From NCBI RefSeq assembly GCF_021531055.1, contig NZ_JADYTL010000004.1, forward strand, positions 1 to 64,000: a stretch of DNA of 64,000 nt, in the 5' to 3' direction. Below are positions 29,066 through 37,337 of this stretch, in pieces (positions within the stretch are counted from its first letter, which is position 1; the number at the start of each line of letters is the position of its first letter). The translations under genes were made by a program, and so were the position numbers. Source of the stretch: Collinsella tanakaei. GTDB lineage: Bacteria > Actinomycetota > Coriobacteriia > Coriobacteriales > Coriobacteriaceae. The notes below the pieces were generated by a model that ran no database searches, had not been told where the DNA came from, and worked only from the letters and a program-made list of their open reading frames with translations.

Positions 29066-30205
29066 ATGGACAAGCTTTCCGTTTTGATCGCATCCGACTC
29101 GTTCAAGGGCTCCGTGTCCAGCATGGGCATCGCGAACCTGCTCGAGGAGGGCATCCACCGTGTGGTTTCCGACTGCGAGGTCCGCAAGTTCGCTATCGCC
29201 GATGGCGGCGAGGGCACCGTCGAGGCCATCGTGTCCGCCACGAACGGCACGATCCGTGAGGTCGAGGTCTCCGGCCCGCTCGGCGAGACCGTGGTCGCGC
29301 ACTACGGCTTCATCGGCGAGGACACCGCGATCCTCGAGATGGCCGAGGCCAGCGGTATCACGCTCATCGAGCAGAACAGCGACAACGCCCGCCGTGCGTC
29401 AACGTGGGGTGTCGGGCAGGTCATCCTGGACGCTGTCGACCATGGGGCCCGTCGCATCTATATCGGGCTGGGCGGTTCCGCCACAAGCGATGGCGGCGCC
29501 GGTATGGCCAAGGCCCTGGGCGTGCGCTTCCTCAACGCCGATGGCGAGGAGATCCCCTGCGGCCTGGTCGGCCTGTCCGAGCTCGCATCCATCGACTGCT
29601 CGCAGATGACCGACAAGCTCGAGGGCATCGAGGTTATCGCGCTCACCGATGTGACCAATCCCCTGACCGGCCCGGATGGCGCCGTGTGCGTGTTCGGTCC
29701 GCAGAAGGGTATCCCCGCCGACGACGTGACGAAGCTCGACGGCTGGATGGCCCGCTACGCCGAGATCCTCAACGCGACCGTGGGCCGCGCGGTCGACGCC
29801 GTGCCCGGCTCCGGTGCCGCCGGAGGCCTGGGTGCCGCCCTCGTGGCGTTCTGCGGCGCGCGCATCCAGCGCGGCATCGAGACGCTGCTCGACATCATCG
29901 GGCTCGAGGATGCCATGGATGGCGTCGATCTGGTCATCACCGGCGAGGGCCGCATGGACTCGCAATCCGCATTCGGCAAGGCGCCGATCGGCGTGGCCAA
30001 GCGCGCCAAGCGCCACGGCATCCCCGTGGTGGCGGTCGTCGGCGGCCGCGCCGACGATCTGGGCGGCGTGTACGAGGCGGGCATCGACCTGGTGCTCTCC
30101 ATCGCCACCGGTCCGATCACGCTGGCCGAAAGCATCGCTCGTGCCGATGTTCTCGTTCCGATTGCGGGCGAGAACGCGATACGCGCCTTGCTTTTGGGTA
30201 GATAA
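29066..30205 (+). CDS. garK: Glycerate 2-kinase (GarK/GlxK family)
   Basis: Phosphorylates D-glycerate to 2-phosphoglycerate, feeding enolase and pyruvate kinase. The 379 residues equal the usual length of the GarK family. Signature blocks are IASDSFKGSVSS at the N-terminus, ADGGEGTVEAIV, GLGGSATSDGGAGMAKALG, and VPGSGAAGGLGAALVAF, with GEGRMDSQSAFGKAPIGVA near the C-terminus. AGAGGAGG precedes the ATG. It lies between the aldolase and garR, completing the route from hexarate to glycolysis. Confidence 0.93.
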   Translation: MDKLSVLIASDSFKGSVSSMGIANLLEEGIHRVVSDCEVRKFAIADGGEGTVEAIVSATNGTIREVEVSGPLGETVVAHYGFIGEDTAILEMAEASGITLIEQNSDNARRASTWGVGQVILDAVDHGARRIYIGLGGSATSDGGAGMAKALGVRFLNADGEEIPCGLVGLSELASIDCSQMTDKLEGIEVIALTDVTNPLTGPDGAVCVFGPQKGIPADDVTKLDGWMARYAEILNATVGRAVDAVPGSGAAGGLGAALVAFCGARIQRGIETLLDIIGLEDAMDGVDLVITGEGRMDSQSAFGKAPIGVAKRAKRHGIPVVAVVGGRADDLGGVYEAGIDLVLSIATGPITLAESIARADVLVPIAGENAIRALLLGR

Positions 30206-30343
30206 CGACGAGGCGCGCCACGGGCCCGTGCCCGAGGCGCGCGTCCGCGGCGATCCGTCGTCGCACCCCCATCGGGGTTCCCACCTGGCGACAGGTGAGA
30301 ATATAGGCAGGCTGTTACAGATTTTGAGAGAAAGGACAGCAAT

Positions 30344-31228
30344 ATGAAGGTAGGATTCGTCGGTCTGGGCATCATGGGCAAGCCCATGTCCATCAACGTC
30401 CAGAAGGCCGGTCACACGGTGTACGCGTTCGACTTCCACATCGAGAACGCCAACGACCTCGTCGAGCTCGGTGGCGTGGCGTGCGCCAGCGGCAAGGAGG
30501 TCGCCGAGAACTCCGACGTCGTCATCACCATGCTCCCCAACTCGCCGCACGTCGAGAGCGCCCTGTTCGGCGAGAACGGCATCGCCGAGGGCCTTTCCGC
30601 CGGTAAGTGCGTCATCGACATGAGCTCCATCGCCCCGCTGGCGAGCCGCGACTTTGCCAAGCGCCTCGAGGAGATCGGTGTCGACTTCCTGGACGCCCCC
30701 GTCTCCGGCGGCGAGCCCAAAGCCATCGACGGCACCATCGCCGTCATGGTCGGCGGCAAGGAGGACGTCTTCGCCAAGTACGAGGATCTGCTCAAGACCA
30801 TGGCTTCCACCGTCACCCTCGTGGGTGAGGTCGGCGCCGGCAACATCACCAAGCTCGCCAACCAGATGATCGTCGCGATCAACATCGCCGGCGTCTGCGA
30901 GGCCTACTCCCTGGCCAAGAAGGCCGGCGTCGATCCGGCGCGCGTCTACGAGGCCATCCGTTCCGGCCTGGCCGGCTCCACGGTCATGGACCAGAAGTCC
31001 CAGAAGATCTTCGACGGCGACTTCACCCCGGGCTTCCGCATCGAGCTCCACATCAAGGACCTGCAGAACGTCATGGACACCTCGCATCAGATCAACGTGT
31101 CCTCGCCGTTCTCCGCGCTCGCCATGGAGATCATGCAGTCCCTCAAGGCCCACGGCCACGAGAAGGACGATCACTCCGGTATCGCCGAGTGGTACGAGAT
31201 GGTCAACGATATGAAGCTGCAGGGCTAG
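30344..31228 (+). CDS. garR: 2-hydroxy-3-oxopropionate (tartronate semialdehyde) reductase
   Basis: Reduces tartronate semialdehyde to D-glycerate with NAD(P)H. The 294-residue beta-hydroxyacid dehydrogenase has the dinucleotide loop GFVGLGIMGKPM at the N-terminus, the substrate motif FLDAPVSGGEPKAIDGT, and the catalytic lysine Lys170 in ITKLANQM. AAAGGAC precedes the ATG. It is the last gene of the plus-strand hexarate group and ends at a strong terminator. The neighbours support GarR over 3-hydroxyisobutyrate dehydrogenase. Confidence 0.93.
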   Translation: MKVGFVGLGIMGKPMSINVQKAGHTVYAFDFHIENANDLVELGGVACASGKEVAENSDVVITMLPNSPHVESALFGENGIAEGLSAGKCVIDMSSIAPLASRDFAKRLEEIGVDFLDAPVSGGEPKAIDGTIAVMVGGKEDVFAKYEDLLKTMASTVTLVGEVGAGNITKLANQMIVAINIAGVCEAYSLAKKAGVDPARVYEAIRSGLAGSTVMDQKSQKIFDGDFTPGFRIELHIKDLQNVMDTSHQINVSSPFSALAMEIMQSLKAHGHEKDDHSGIAEWYEMVNDMKLQG

Positions 31229-31266
31229 TCCCAGGCTTCGCTCGCGACAGCGTTCCATTGCATGAT

Positions 31267-31302
31267 GGGCGGCACCCGGGGCATCGGGTGCCGCCCATTT
31301 TC
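31267..31302 (+). terminator. Terminator of the hexarate operon
   Basis: GGGCGGCACCCG (31267-31278) and CGGGTGCCGCCC (31285-31296), then ATTTTCGTT. Confidence 0.85.
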
Positions 31303-31492
31303 GTTGCAGGGGAGCCGCGGCGTAGTTGTCGACGGCATGACACCTCGAATCATCTGACGAAGTACTTATGATTCCCTTATGGGGATATAAATGCTTTTGC
31401 GCAAGTCGCATATTTTGGGGCCATGGGGTAGAAGAGGAGTACGCCGATACGCGACCGTCGCGTATCGGACCTTCCAATCCGAGGTGATTTAC

Positions 31493-32083
31493 ATGTTGCC
31501 CTATGATTCCGATTTCGACTACAGGCGCGAGTACGTCGACCGGTGGAACACCGGCGTCCATCGAGCCAAGATCTGGATGATCGTGCTCGGTATCGTGCTG
31601 GTACTCGCCGGCGTGCTGAGCGCCGTGGCCCCGTACAGTCTGTACGCCTTCATGCAGATGGCGGTGGGAATCGCCCTGCTGTTCCACGGTGTCGGCCAGG
31701 TGGCGTCCTACTTCGGCACGCCCGAGTTCTTCCGCAGCTCCACCCTTGCGGTGTCCGGCGTGCTCAACGCCCTGCTCGGCGTGTTGTTCCTGACGCTTCC
31801 CGCGTACCTCACGGCGAGCACGCTCGTGTTTTTGCTGGCGTTCCTGTTCATCGTGACGGGGTTCGAGCGCCTGACGTTCGCGCGCCAGATGAAGTACTTC
31901 CAGCTGCCCTGCGCCGGTGCCGGTACCGTGACGGGCGTCATCAACATCGTCCTCGGCGTCGTGTTCATCCTGATGCCGATGTTCTCGAGCATCGTGCTCA
32001 CCTACGTGATCGCGGCGTACCTGATCGTCGCCGGCATCACCCTCATCATCGAGGCGTTCACGCTCAAGCGTATCGAGCGGTAG
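31493..32083 (+). CDS. HdeD/DUF308 family membrane protein
   Basis: A 196-residue protein with six predicted hydrophobic helices arranged as three pairs (first pair about residues 23-65, last pair about 137-190). This is the layout of the HdeD/DUF308 family, linked in E. coli to acid resistance but otherwise of unknown mechanism. The N-terminus MLPYDSDFDYRREYVDRWN is cytoplasmic and charged. The start at 31493 has GAGGTGATTT upstream; the longer in-frame start at 31391 lacks one. Monocistronic. Confidence 0.75.
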   Translation: MLPYDSDFDYRREYVDRWNTGVHRAKIWMIVLGIVLVLAGVLSAVAPYSLYAFMQMAVGIALLFHGVGQVASYFGTPEFFRSSTLAVSGVLNALLGVLFLTLPAYLTASTLVFLLAFLFIVTGFERLTFARQMKYFQLPCAGAGTVTGVINIVLGVVFILMPMFSSIVLTYVIAAYLIVAGITLIIEAFTLKRIER

Positions 32084-32130
32084 GGGCATAGCGCCTGCCG
32101 CCGACTTTCAACCTTGTCCCCCTTTCTGTC

Positions 32131-32165
32131 GGGCCCCGCGTGTCCCCATGCGCGGGGCCCTTTCC
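32131..32165. terminator. Terminator between the HdeD-like gene and the GH32 gene
   Basis: Perfect 10-bp GGGCCCCGCG / CGCGGGGCCC stem with TTTCC on the plus strand. It lies between convergent genes. Confidence 0.75.
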
Positions 32166-32178
32166 GTGTGAGTCGGGA

Positions 32179-33576
32179 TCAGCTTCGTGCCATCTTCCAG
32201 GCGTGCGCCGTGCGGCATGATCCCTCGAGGGTGACGGAGAGCTCGTCGGCGCGGGGGAACCAGCGTGTCGTCATGGTTGCGCACCCTCCGTTCGCAAAGA
32301 CCTCGACCGTCGATTCGTCGATAAGGATGCGCAGGTCGCGCATGGCGTCGATGGGGCAGCGGCGCTCGGTGCGGCCTGCGCCGACCCCGTGGGGGTCCGC
32401 AAAGCGCATGATGAGCTCGTGCCCGTCGAAGCCGATTTCGAGCGCGCCGTCGAGCTTGATAAAGAACGGCCCTTCGATGCCCTCGATCCGCACGTCGGCA
32501 CGGTGGGCTTCCAAGACGCTGGTGCCGGACGGGCAGCGGAGCGCCTCGCCCGCATGCAGCGCGTCCAGCTCGGGTGCGGGTTGCTGCGCGATGCTCCCAT
32601 CCTCGGCGCGCGAAAGCACGCGCGGCACGGTGAGGCAGTGGCACCAGGAAAGGCCATCCGGCGCGCTCGTGAACGGTGCTTCGGGCATGCCCATCCAGCC
32701 GATGAGCAGCGTGCGATCATGGTCATCGACGAACGTTTGCGGTGCATAGAAATCGAACCCGTGATCCCACAGCGTGAATTTCGAGGTGGGAAGCACCGTG
32801 GTGCCCGAGCCGACATCCCGGCCGCCCTCGAGCGCAACGTACCCTGCTTGGTCGCGCATGCCGTGGGCCCAAAGGCGGTCGGCCATGCCCTGTGGACAGT
32901 AGGACAGATAGACATGCCCGTCGAGCGCGATCCGGTCGGGGCATTCCCACATAAAGCCGAACGGCGCGTCGGGGCGGATGTCGCCGGCAGCGCTCCAGGC
33001 AAGGCCATCCGCAGAACGCAGAACGAGCAGCCGCCCGCGATCGTCGGTGTCGCGCGCGCCCAGCAGCATCCACCACATGCCCTTGTCGTCGCGCCATACT
33101 TTGGGATCGCGCACGTGGCGCGTGCACCAGGAGGGATAGTCCGCCTCGCGCAGGAGCGGCCGCTTGGGGCCGAGCGCTCTGCCGTCCTCGCTCTCGACGA
33201 GGATCTGCGTGGCACGCCGGCCGTCATGCACGTAGTCGAATGCACCGGGCTCCTTGACGTTGCCGGTGTAGTACAACCGCAACAGGTTGCCACCGTCGCT
33301 TGCGGCGTGGGGCACCACGACGGCGCACCCTGAGTACGACCCGGAGGTCTCGTCGGGCGTGTCCGGCGAGATGACCATGCCGTGATGATGCCACCGGACG
33401 AGGTCGGTGCTCGTGGCGTGCCCCCAGCCGCGCGGCGCGTCCGGCGCGGGCCAATCGGGGCTGTACTGGTGGAACACATGGTAGACACCGCGGAACTGGC
33501 ACAGGCCGTTGGGGTCGTTGAGCCAGCCGGTCGGTGGCGCTAGGTGAAAGCCGGGTTTCCAGCGATCGGTTGCCAT
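32179..33576 (-). CDS. GH32 sucrose-6-phosphate hydrolase
   Basis: Cleaves sucrose-6-phosphate delivered by the adjacent PTS into glucose-6-phosphate and fructose. The 465-residue GH32 protein has the nucleophile motif WLNDPNGL (Asp21), RDPKVW for transition-state binding and WECPD with the acid/base Glu; a C-terminal beta-sandwich follows. No signal peptide, which fits an intracellular phospho-sugar substrate. The start at 33576 is set by GAGGAG. A 45-residue upstream in-frame extension runs through R6 repeat DNA and is excluded. Third gene of a minus-strand lacI-PTS-GH32 set. Confidence 0.9.
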   Translation of the reverse strand: MATDRWKPGFHLAPPTGWLNDPNGLCQFRGVYHVFHQYSPDWPAPDAPRGWGHATSTDLVRWHHHGMVISPDTPDETSGSYSGCAVVVPHAASDGGNLLRLYYTGNVKEPGAFDYVHDGRRATQILVESEDGRALGPKRPLLREADYPSWCTRHVRDPKVWRDDKGMWWMLLGARDTDDRGRLLVLRSADGLAWSAAGDIRPDAPFGFMWECPDRIALDGHVYLSYCPQGMADRLWAHGMRDQAGYVALEGGRDVGSGTTVLPTSKFTLWDHGFDFYAPQTFVDDHDRTLLIGWMGMPEAPFTSAPDGLSWCHCLTVPRVLSRAEDGSIAQQPAPELDALHAGEALRCPSGTSVLEAHRADVRIEGIEGPFFIKLDGALEIGFDGHELIMRFADPHGVGAGRTERRCPIDAMRDLRILIDESTVEVFANGGCATMTTRWFPRADELSVTLEGSCRTAHAWKMARS

Positions 33577-33589
33577 GGTCTTCTCCTCA

Positions 33590-33655
33590 GTGGTGGATGG
33601 TTGGGGACGGATGGTTGGGTTGGTTGGGGACGTGTTCGTTTCAACCCATTCGTGC
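33590..33655. repeat. R6 repeat
   Basis: GGATGGTTGGGGACGGATGG, then GTTGGTTGGGGACGTGTTCG and TTTCAACCC, just upstream of the GH32 ribosome binding site. Confidence 0.7.
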
Positions 33656-33763
33656 GAGCCCAAGTCAGGCGGTCGTCGTGGCGGACGGGGCATGACGAAC
33701 GGCGGTTGCACAGCGTGATGCTCGCGGATCGCTGCCTGAGCCGGTCTTCGCTCACACGCACAC

Positions 33764-33809
33764 GGCCGCCGGGCGCCTCCGCGCTCATACGCATCCTCGC
33801 CCGGCGGCC
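33764..33809 (-). terminator. Intercistronic hairpin between PTS and GH32 genes
   Basis: Perfect 12-bp arms GGCCGCCGGGCG and CGCCCGGCGGCC with a 22-nt loop, no U-run. It may stabilise or partially terminate the PTS transcript. Confidence 0.55.
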
Positions 33810-33818
33810 CAGAAGGGG

Positions 33819-35819
33819 TTAGTGAACCTTGATGATCGGATCACCCACGGTCACATCGCCGCTCGCGCAGGGCTCGACGGCCTCGTACGCCGCGGTGTTG
33901 GTGATGATGATCGGGGTCACGGTATCGAGTCCCTGCGCCTTGATGTAGGCGAGGTCGACGTCCATGAGCGGCTGTCCGGCCCTCACATGGTCGCCCACCT
34001 TGACGTGCGGGGCGAACGGCTTGCCCTCCAACCCAACGGTATCGATGCCGATGTGCATGAGGATCTCGGTGCCGGCGTCGGTCATCACGCCCACGGCGTG
34101 ACCGGTGTCCGCGAGAACGATCACCTTGCCGTCGGCGGGCGCGTGCAGCGTGCCCTCGCTCGGCACGATGGCGATGCCGGCACCCATGGCCTCGCTGGCA
34201 AAGACCGGATCCGAGACCTCCTTCATGGGAATCGCCGTGCCCGCCATGGGGGAGACGATGGTCGCGGGCTGGACGTCGGATGCGACGCTGCCGTTCACCG
34301 CGGCGATGGCGGCATCTGCTGCGGCAGCGGACACCGCGGCGGCCTCGGCTTCGTCGCGAGCGGTGGCGTTGACGGATGCTTGGACGGTCGCGTTCGTCGT
34401 GGGCTCCGCCTGGACGGCCTCAGCGTTCGGCGTCTCATCGCGATAGAGCATGTAGGACAGGCCGAAGGCGACTAGACCGGCGATAGCGAACATGATGATG
34501 TACTGGATAGGCTGGTTCAGGCACAGCAGGATGCCGAAGATACCGGTGACGCCTGTGCCGGCCGCGGCGAGGCCCACGATCGAGGCGAACATGGCGCCCA
34601 GACCGCCGCCGATGCAACCGGCGATGAAGGGCTTGAAGAAACGCAGGTTCACGCCGAAGATGGCGGGTTCGGTGATGCCCATGAACGCGGAGAGCGAGGA
34701 GGGCAGGGCGAGCGAGCGGATCTTGACGTCGCGGGTCTTGAGTGCGACGGCGAGCGCAGCGCCGGCCTGGCCGATGTTGGCGGCCGATGCCAGCGGCAGC
34801 CAGTAGGTCACGCCGTACGTCGCGATCTGGCCGAGGTCGATGGTGGTGTACATCTGATGGATGCCGGTGACCACGGTGGGGGCGTAGAGGGCGCCCATGA
34901 TGAGCGAGCCCAAGCCGAGCGGCAGCGTGAGCAGGAACTGGATGCCGCCGAGAATGGCGTTCTCGGCCCAGACGAAGATGGGGCCGACGGCGAGCATGGT
35001 GATGTAGGCGGTCGCCGCCACGGACACGAGCGGCGTCACGAACAGGTCGAAGGCCTCGGGTACGACCTTGTGCAGGCGCTTCTCGATAAAGGCGAGGATG
35101 CCGGCGGCGATGACGATGGGGATGACATGGCCCTGGTAGCCGGTCCATTCGATGGAGTACAGGCCGGGGATCACGGCGTAGGTCTGCTGCACGCCCTCCG
35201 TTGCCACGGTGTTGGCGTTTTGCAGGCCCGGGTTGATGAGCAGCATGCCCATGACCGCGCCGAGGTACGGGTTGGCCCCGAAGGCGCTGGCGGCGGAGTA
35301 GCCGATCAGGATCTGCAGGAACGTGAACGCCGTGTTGGAGACGAGATTCAGGATCTGGTACCACGCGTTGTCGGTGCTGAGCGTGATGAAGCCGTTGGAA
35401 TCCATGAATGACAGGGCGCTCATGATACCGAGCAGCAGGCCGGAGGCTACGATCGCCGGGATGATGGGGACGAAGACGTCACCCAGCAGCTTGATGGCGC
35501 GCATGAACGGGTTCTTCTGCTGCTCGGCGGCCGCAGCCTTGGCCTCGGCCTTCGTGGCGGCGCTGATGTGACCGAGCGCGATGAACTCGTCGTAGACTTT
35601 GTTCACCGTGCCCGTGCCGTAGATGACCTGCAGCTGGCCGGACGCCTTGAAGTTGCCCTTCGCGCCGTCGGCGTTGTCGACGGCTGCCTGGTCGACCTTC
35701 GAGTCGTCGGCGAGCACCAGGCGCAGGCGCGTCGCGCAATGCGCGGCCGAGACGACGTTGTCCGGGCCGCCGATCGCGTCCAAGATCTCCTGGGCGGCTT
35801 TGGTATAGTCGAGAGCCAT
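33819..35819 (-). CDS. PTS sucrose/beta-glucoside transporter, EIIBCA fusion
   Basis: Takes up and phosphorylates sucrose (or a related glucoside). The 666 residues form three domains: EIIB (1-90, phosphorylated Cys28 in SAAHCATRLRL), the multi-pass EIIC channel (about 105-460) and a C-terminal EIIA of glucose type (about 515-666, phospho-His589 in EILMHIGIDTVGL) after an Ala-rich linker. The GH32 neighbour favours sucrose over beta-glucosides. AAAGGGG precedes the ATG. Likely LacI-type operators lie upstream at 35855-35936. Confidence 0.9.
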   Translation of the reverse strand: MALDYTKAAQEILDAIGGPDNVVSAAHCATRLRLVLADDSKVDQAAVDNADGAKGNFKASGQLQVIYGTGTVNKVYDEFIALGHISAATKAEAKAAAAEQQKNPFMRAIKLLGDVFVPIIPAIVASGLLLGIMSALSFMDSNGFITLSTDNAWYQILNLVSNTAFTFLQILIGYSAASAFGANPYLGAVMGMLLINPGLQNANTVATEGVQQTYAVIPGLYSIEWTGYQGHVIPIVIAAGILAFIEKRLHKVVPEAFDLFVTPLVSVAATAYITMLAVGPIFVWAENAILGGIQFLLTLPLGLGSLIMGALYAPTVVTGIHQMYTTIDLGQIATYGVTYWLPLASAANIGQAGAALAVALKTRDVKIRSLALPSSLSAFMGITEPAIFGVNLRFFKPFIAGCIGGGLGAMFASIVGLAAAGTGVTGIFGILLCLNQPIQYIIMFAIAGLVAFGLSYMLYRDETPNAEAVQAEPTTNATVQASVNATARDEAEAAAVSAAAADAAIAAVNGSVASDVQPATIVSPMAGTAIPMKEVSDPVFASEAMGAGIAIVPSEGTLHAPADGKVIVLADTGHAVGVMTDAGTEILMHIGIDTVGLEGKPFAPHVKVGDHVRAGQPLMDVDLAYIKAQGLDTVTPIIITNTAAYEAVEPCASGDVTVGDPIIKVH

Positions 35820-35854
35820 TGAAACCCCTTTCTTCGATGGCTTCCTCGTTAGGC

Positions 35855-35936
35855 GGGAACGTTCTCATGTGTAATCGTTCTCACATTTACCGTGATACTA
35901 CAAACGCCTCTGGTATCACTATATGAAATCGATTCC
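35855..35936 (-). promoter_or_regulatory. Candidate LacI-family operators before the PTS gene
   Basis: Three CG-centred palindromic sites: GGGAACGTTCTC (about 35855-35866), TGTAATCGTTCTCACA (35870-35885) and GAAATCGATTCC (35925-35936). Such sites are typical LacI/CcpA-type half-site pairs. The regulator is probably the adjacent LacI protein. Confidence 0.45.
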
Positions 35937-35993
35937 AGTCATGAACGGTAGCAAACAATCGGTGGATGGCAATTTGTTCGACTGACAAGTTTG

Positions 35994-36121
35994 CGACAAG
36001 ATGGGGCCGGGTTCGACAAGATGGGGCCGGGTTCAAACTTGTCGGCCGCCCCATCTTGGCGACAAGTTTGAACCTGGCCCCATCTTGTCACGACAAGTTT
36101 GAACCTGGCACCATCTTGTCG
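35994..36121. repeat. R1 cluster (three full units, fragments)
   Basis: Full 31-bp units at 36014-36044, 36060-36090 and 36091-36121, the last two tandem and opposite to the first, plus truncated copies at 35994-36013 and 36045-36059. The variant GGGGCCGGGTTCAAA core shows sequence drift between units. The cluster ends 9 bp past the lacI stop codon. Confidence 0.85.
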
Positions 36122-36130
36122 GTTGTCGCG

Positions 36131-37114
36131 TTAGCGCGTCGAGGCGCGTTCGACGACCTCGTAGCCCATCTTGATCTCGCGCGGGATGGAGTCGTCGCCC
36201 GTCATGATGCCGAGCAGCATCTTGGCGGCCTCGACGCCGGAGGTCTTGTAATGATGGTGCACCGTGGTCAGGCGGGGCATCACGACCTGCGACAGCTCGC
36301 CGTCGCCCACGCCGGTCACCTGCACGTCCTCCGGCACGCGGATACCGTGTTCGCGCAGGTAGGTGAGAGCGCCGTAGGCGATGGAATCGGTCGCGCACAC
36401 GAGGGCGTCGGTGTCGGGGTGCGCCTGCATGATGGCCTCGGCGCACGAATAGCCCGAGTCCACGGTGAACTCGGCACGCTGCTGTGCGTCGTCGGGCACG
36501 TCGATGCCATGCTCGGCGCAGGCGTCCACAAAACCGCGATGGCGCATCTCGCCGGCGGAAACGTCCTCCTCGAGCACGCCGATGTACCCTGGGTGCTGCG
36601 CGTTCGCGAGCACGAGCTCGGCGATGTCGTGCATGGCGCGGTAATCGTCCTGGTGCACGCAGGAGTAGCCCGACAGGTTCTGGTCGAGCACGACGATGGG
36701 CACGTGGAGCCCCTCCATGGCGGCGAGGTGCTCCGGGGTGAAGACCGTCGCGATCAGGATGATGCCGTCCACCTGCCGGCGCTCGGTGAACAGCCGCATG
36801 AAGTCGACCTCGCGCGCGGCGTCGTTGTCCGTGTTGGCGAGCAGGATCTGGTAGCCGGCGTCGTTCAAGACCGACGAGATGCCGGCGACCATGCGCGAGA
36901 TGGAGGCGGAGTTGATCTTGGGGATGATGACGCCCACGACGTCGGTCTTGCCGGTGCGTAGCGTCTTCGCCTGGCGGGAAGGGACGTAACCGGTCTTGTC
37001 GATCACGCGTTTGATGGCGGCGCGTTTCTCCTGCGAGACGTAGCCGTCGTTCAGGTAGCGCGAGACGGTCGCCCGAGAGACTCCTGCCATCTGCGCGATC
37101 TGGTTGATATCCAT
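36131..37114 (-). CDS. LacI-family transcriptional regulator of the sucrose set
   Basis: A 327-residue repressor with an N-terminal HTH (INQIAQMAGVSRATVSRYLNDGYVS, residues 3-27), the hinge helix region VPSRQAKTLRTGKTDVVGVIIP, and a periplasmic-binding-protein-like sensor. Adjacent to PTS and GH32 genes on the same strand, it probably responds to sucrose, sucrose-6-phosphate or fructose. AAGGAGG fixes the start at 37114; a 13-residue upstream extension is unlikely. The 194 bp to the PTS gene contain R1 repeats plus operators. Confidence 0.85.
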   Translation of the reverse strand: MDINQIAQMAGVSRATVSRYLNDGYVSQEKRAAIKRVIDKTGYVPSRQAKTLRTGKTDVVGVIIPKINSASISRMVAGISSVLNDAGYQILLANTDNDAAREVDFMRLFTERRQVDGIILIATVFTPEHLAAMEGLHVPIVVLDQNLSGYSCVHQDDYRAMHDIAELVLANAQHPGYIGVLEEDVSAGEMRHRGFVDACAEHGIDVPDDAQQRAEFTVDSGYSCAEAIMQAHPDTDALVCATDSIAYGALTYLREHGIRVPEDVQVTGVGDGELSQVVMPRLTTVHHHYKTSGVEAAKMLLGIMTGDDSIPREIKMGYEVVERASTR

Positions 37115-37219
37115 GCCCCGTCCTCCTTCCAGGTTGTGAGGATTGTAACGCAACCGACAAAACCGCCGAAAGGGGCCGGACAGCTATCGGTTGAAGCGGA
37201 AGGATCGAGCGTGGGTTAC

Positions 37220-37272
37220 TTGGGGACGTGTTCCCCACAACCCATGATGGGTTGGAGGGAACACGTCCCCAA
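37220..37272. repeat. R6 palindrome
   Basis: TTGGGGACGTGTTCCC and GGGAACACGTCCCCAA flank an inner AACCCATGATGGGTT. It is a head-to-head form of the R6 unit, between the divergent lacI and UvrA-like genes. Confidence 0.8.
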
Positions 37273-37337
37273 CCAACCCCGGAAGGCTGTCCGCCCCGAT
37301 CGCGTTCTATACTTGATTCATTGCGAAAGGAGAGGCC

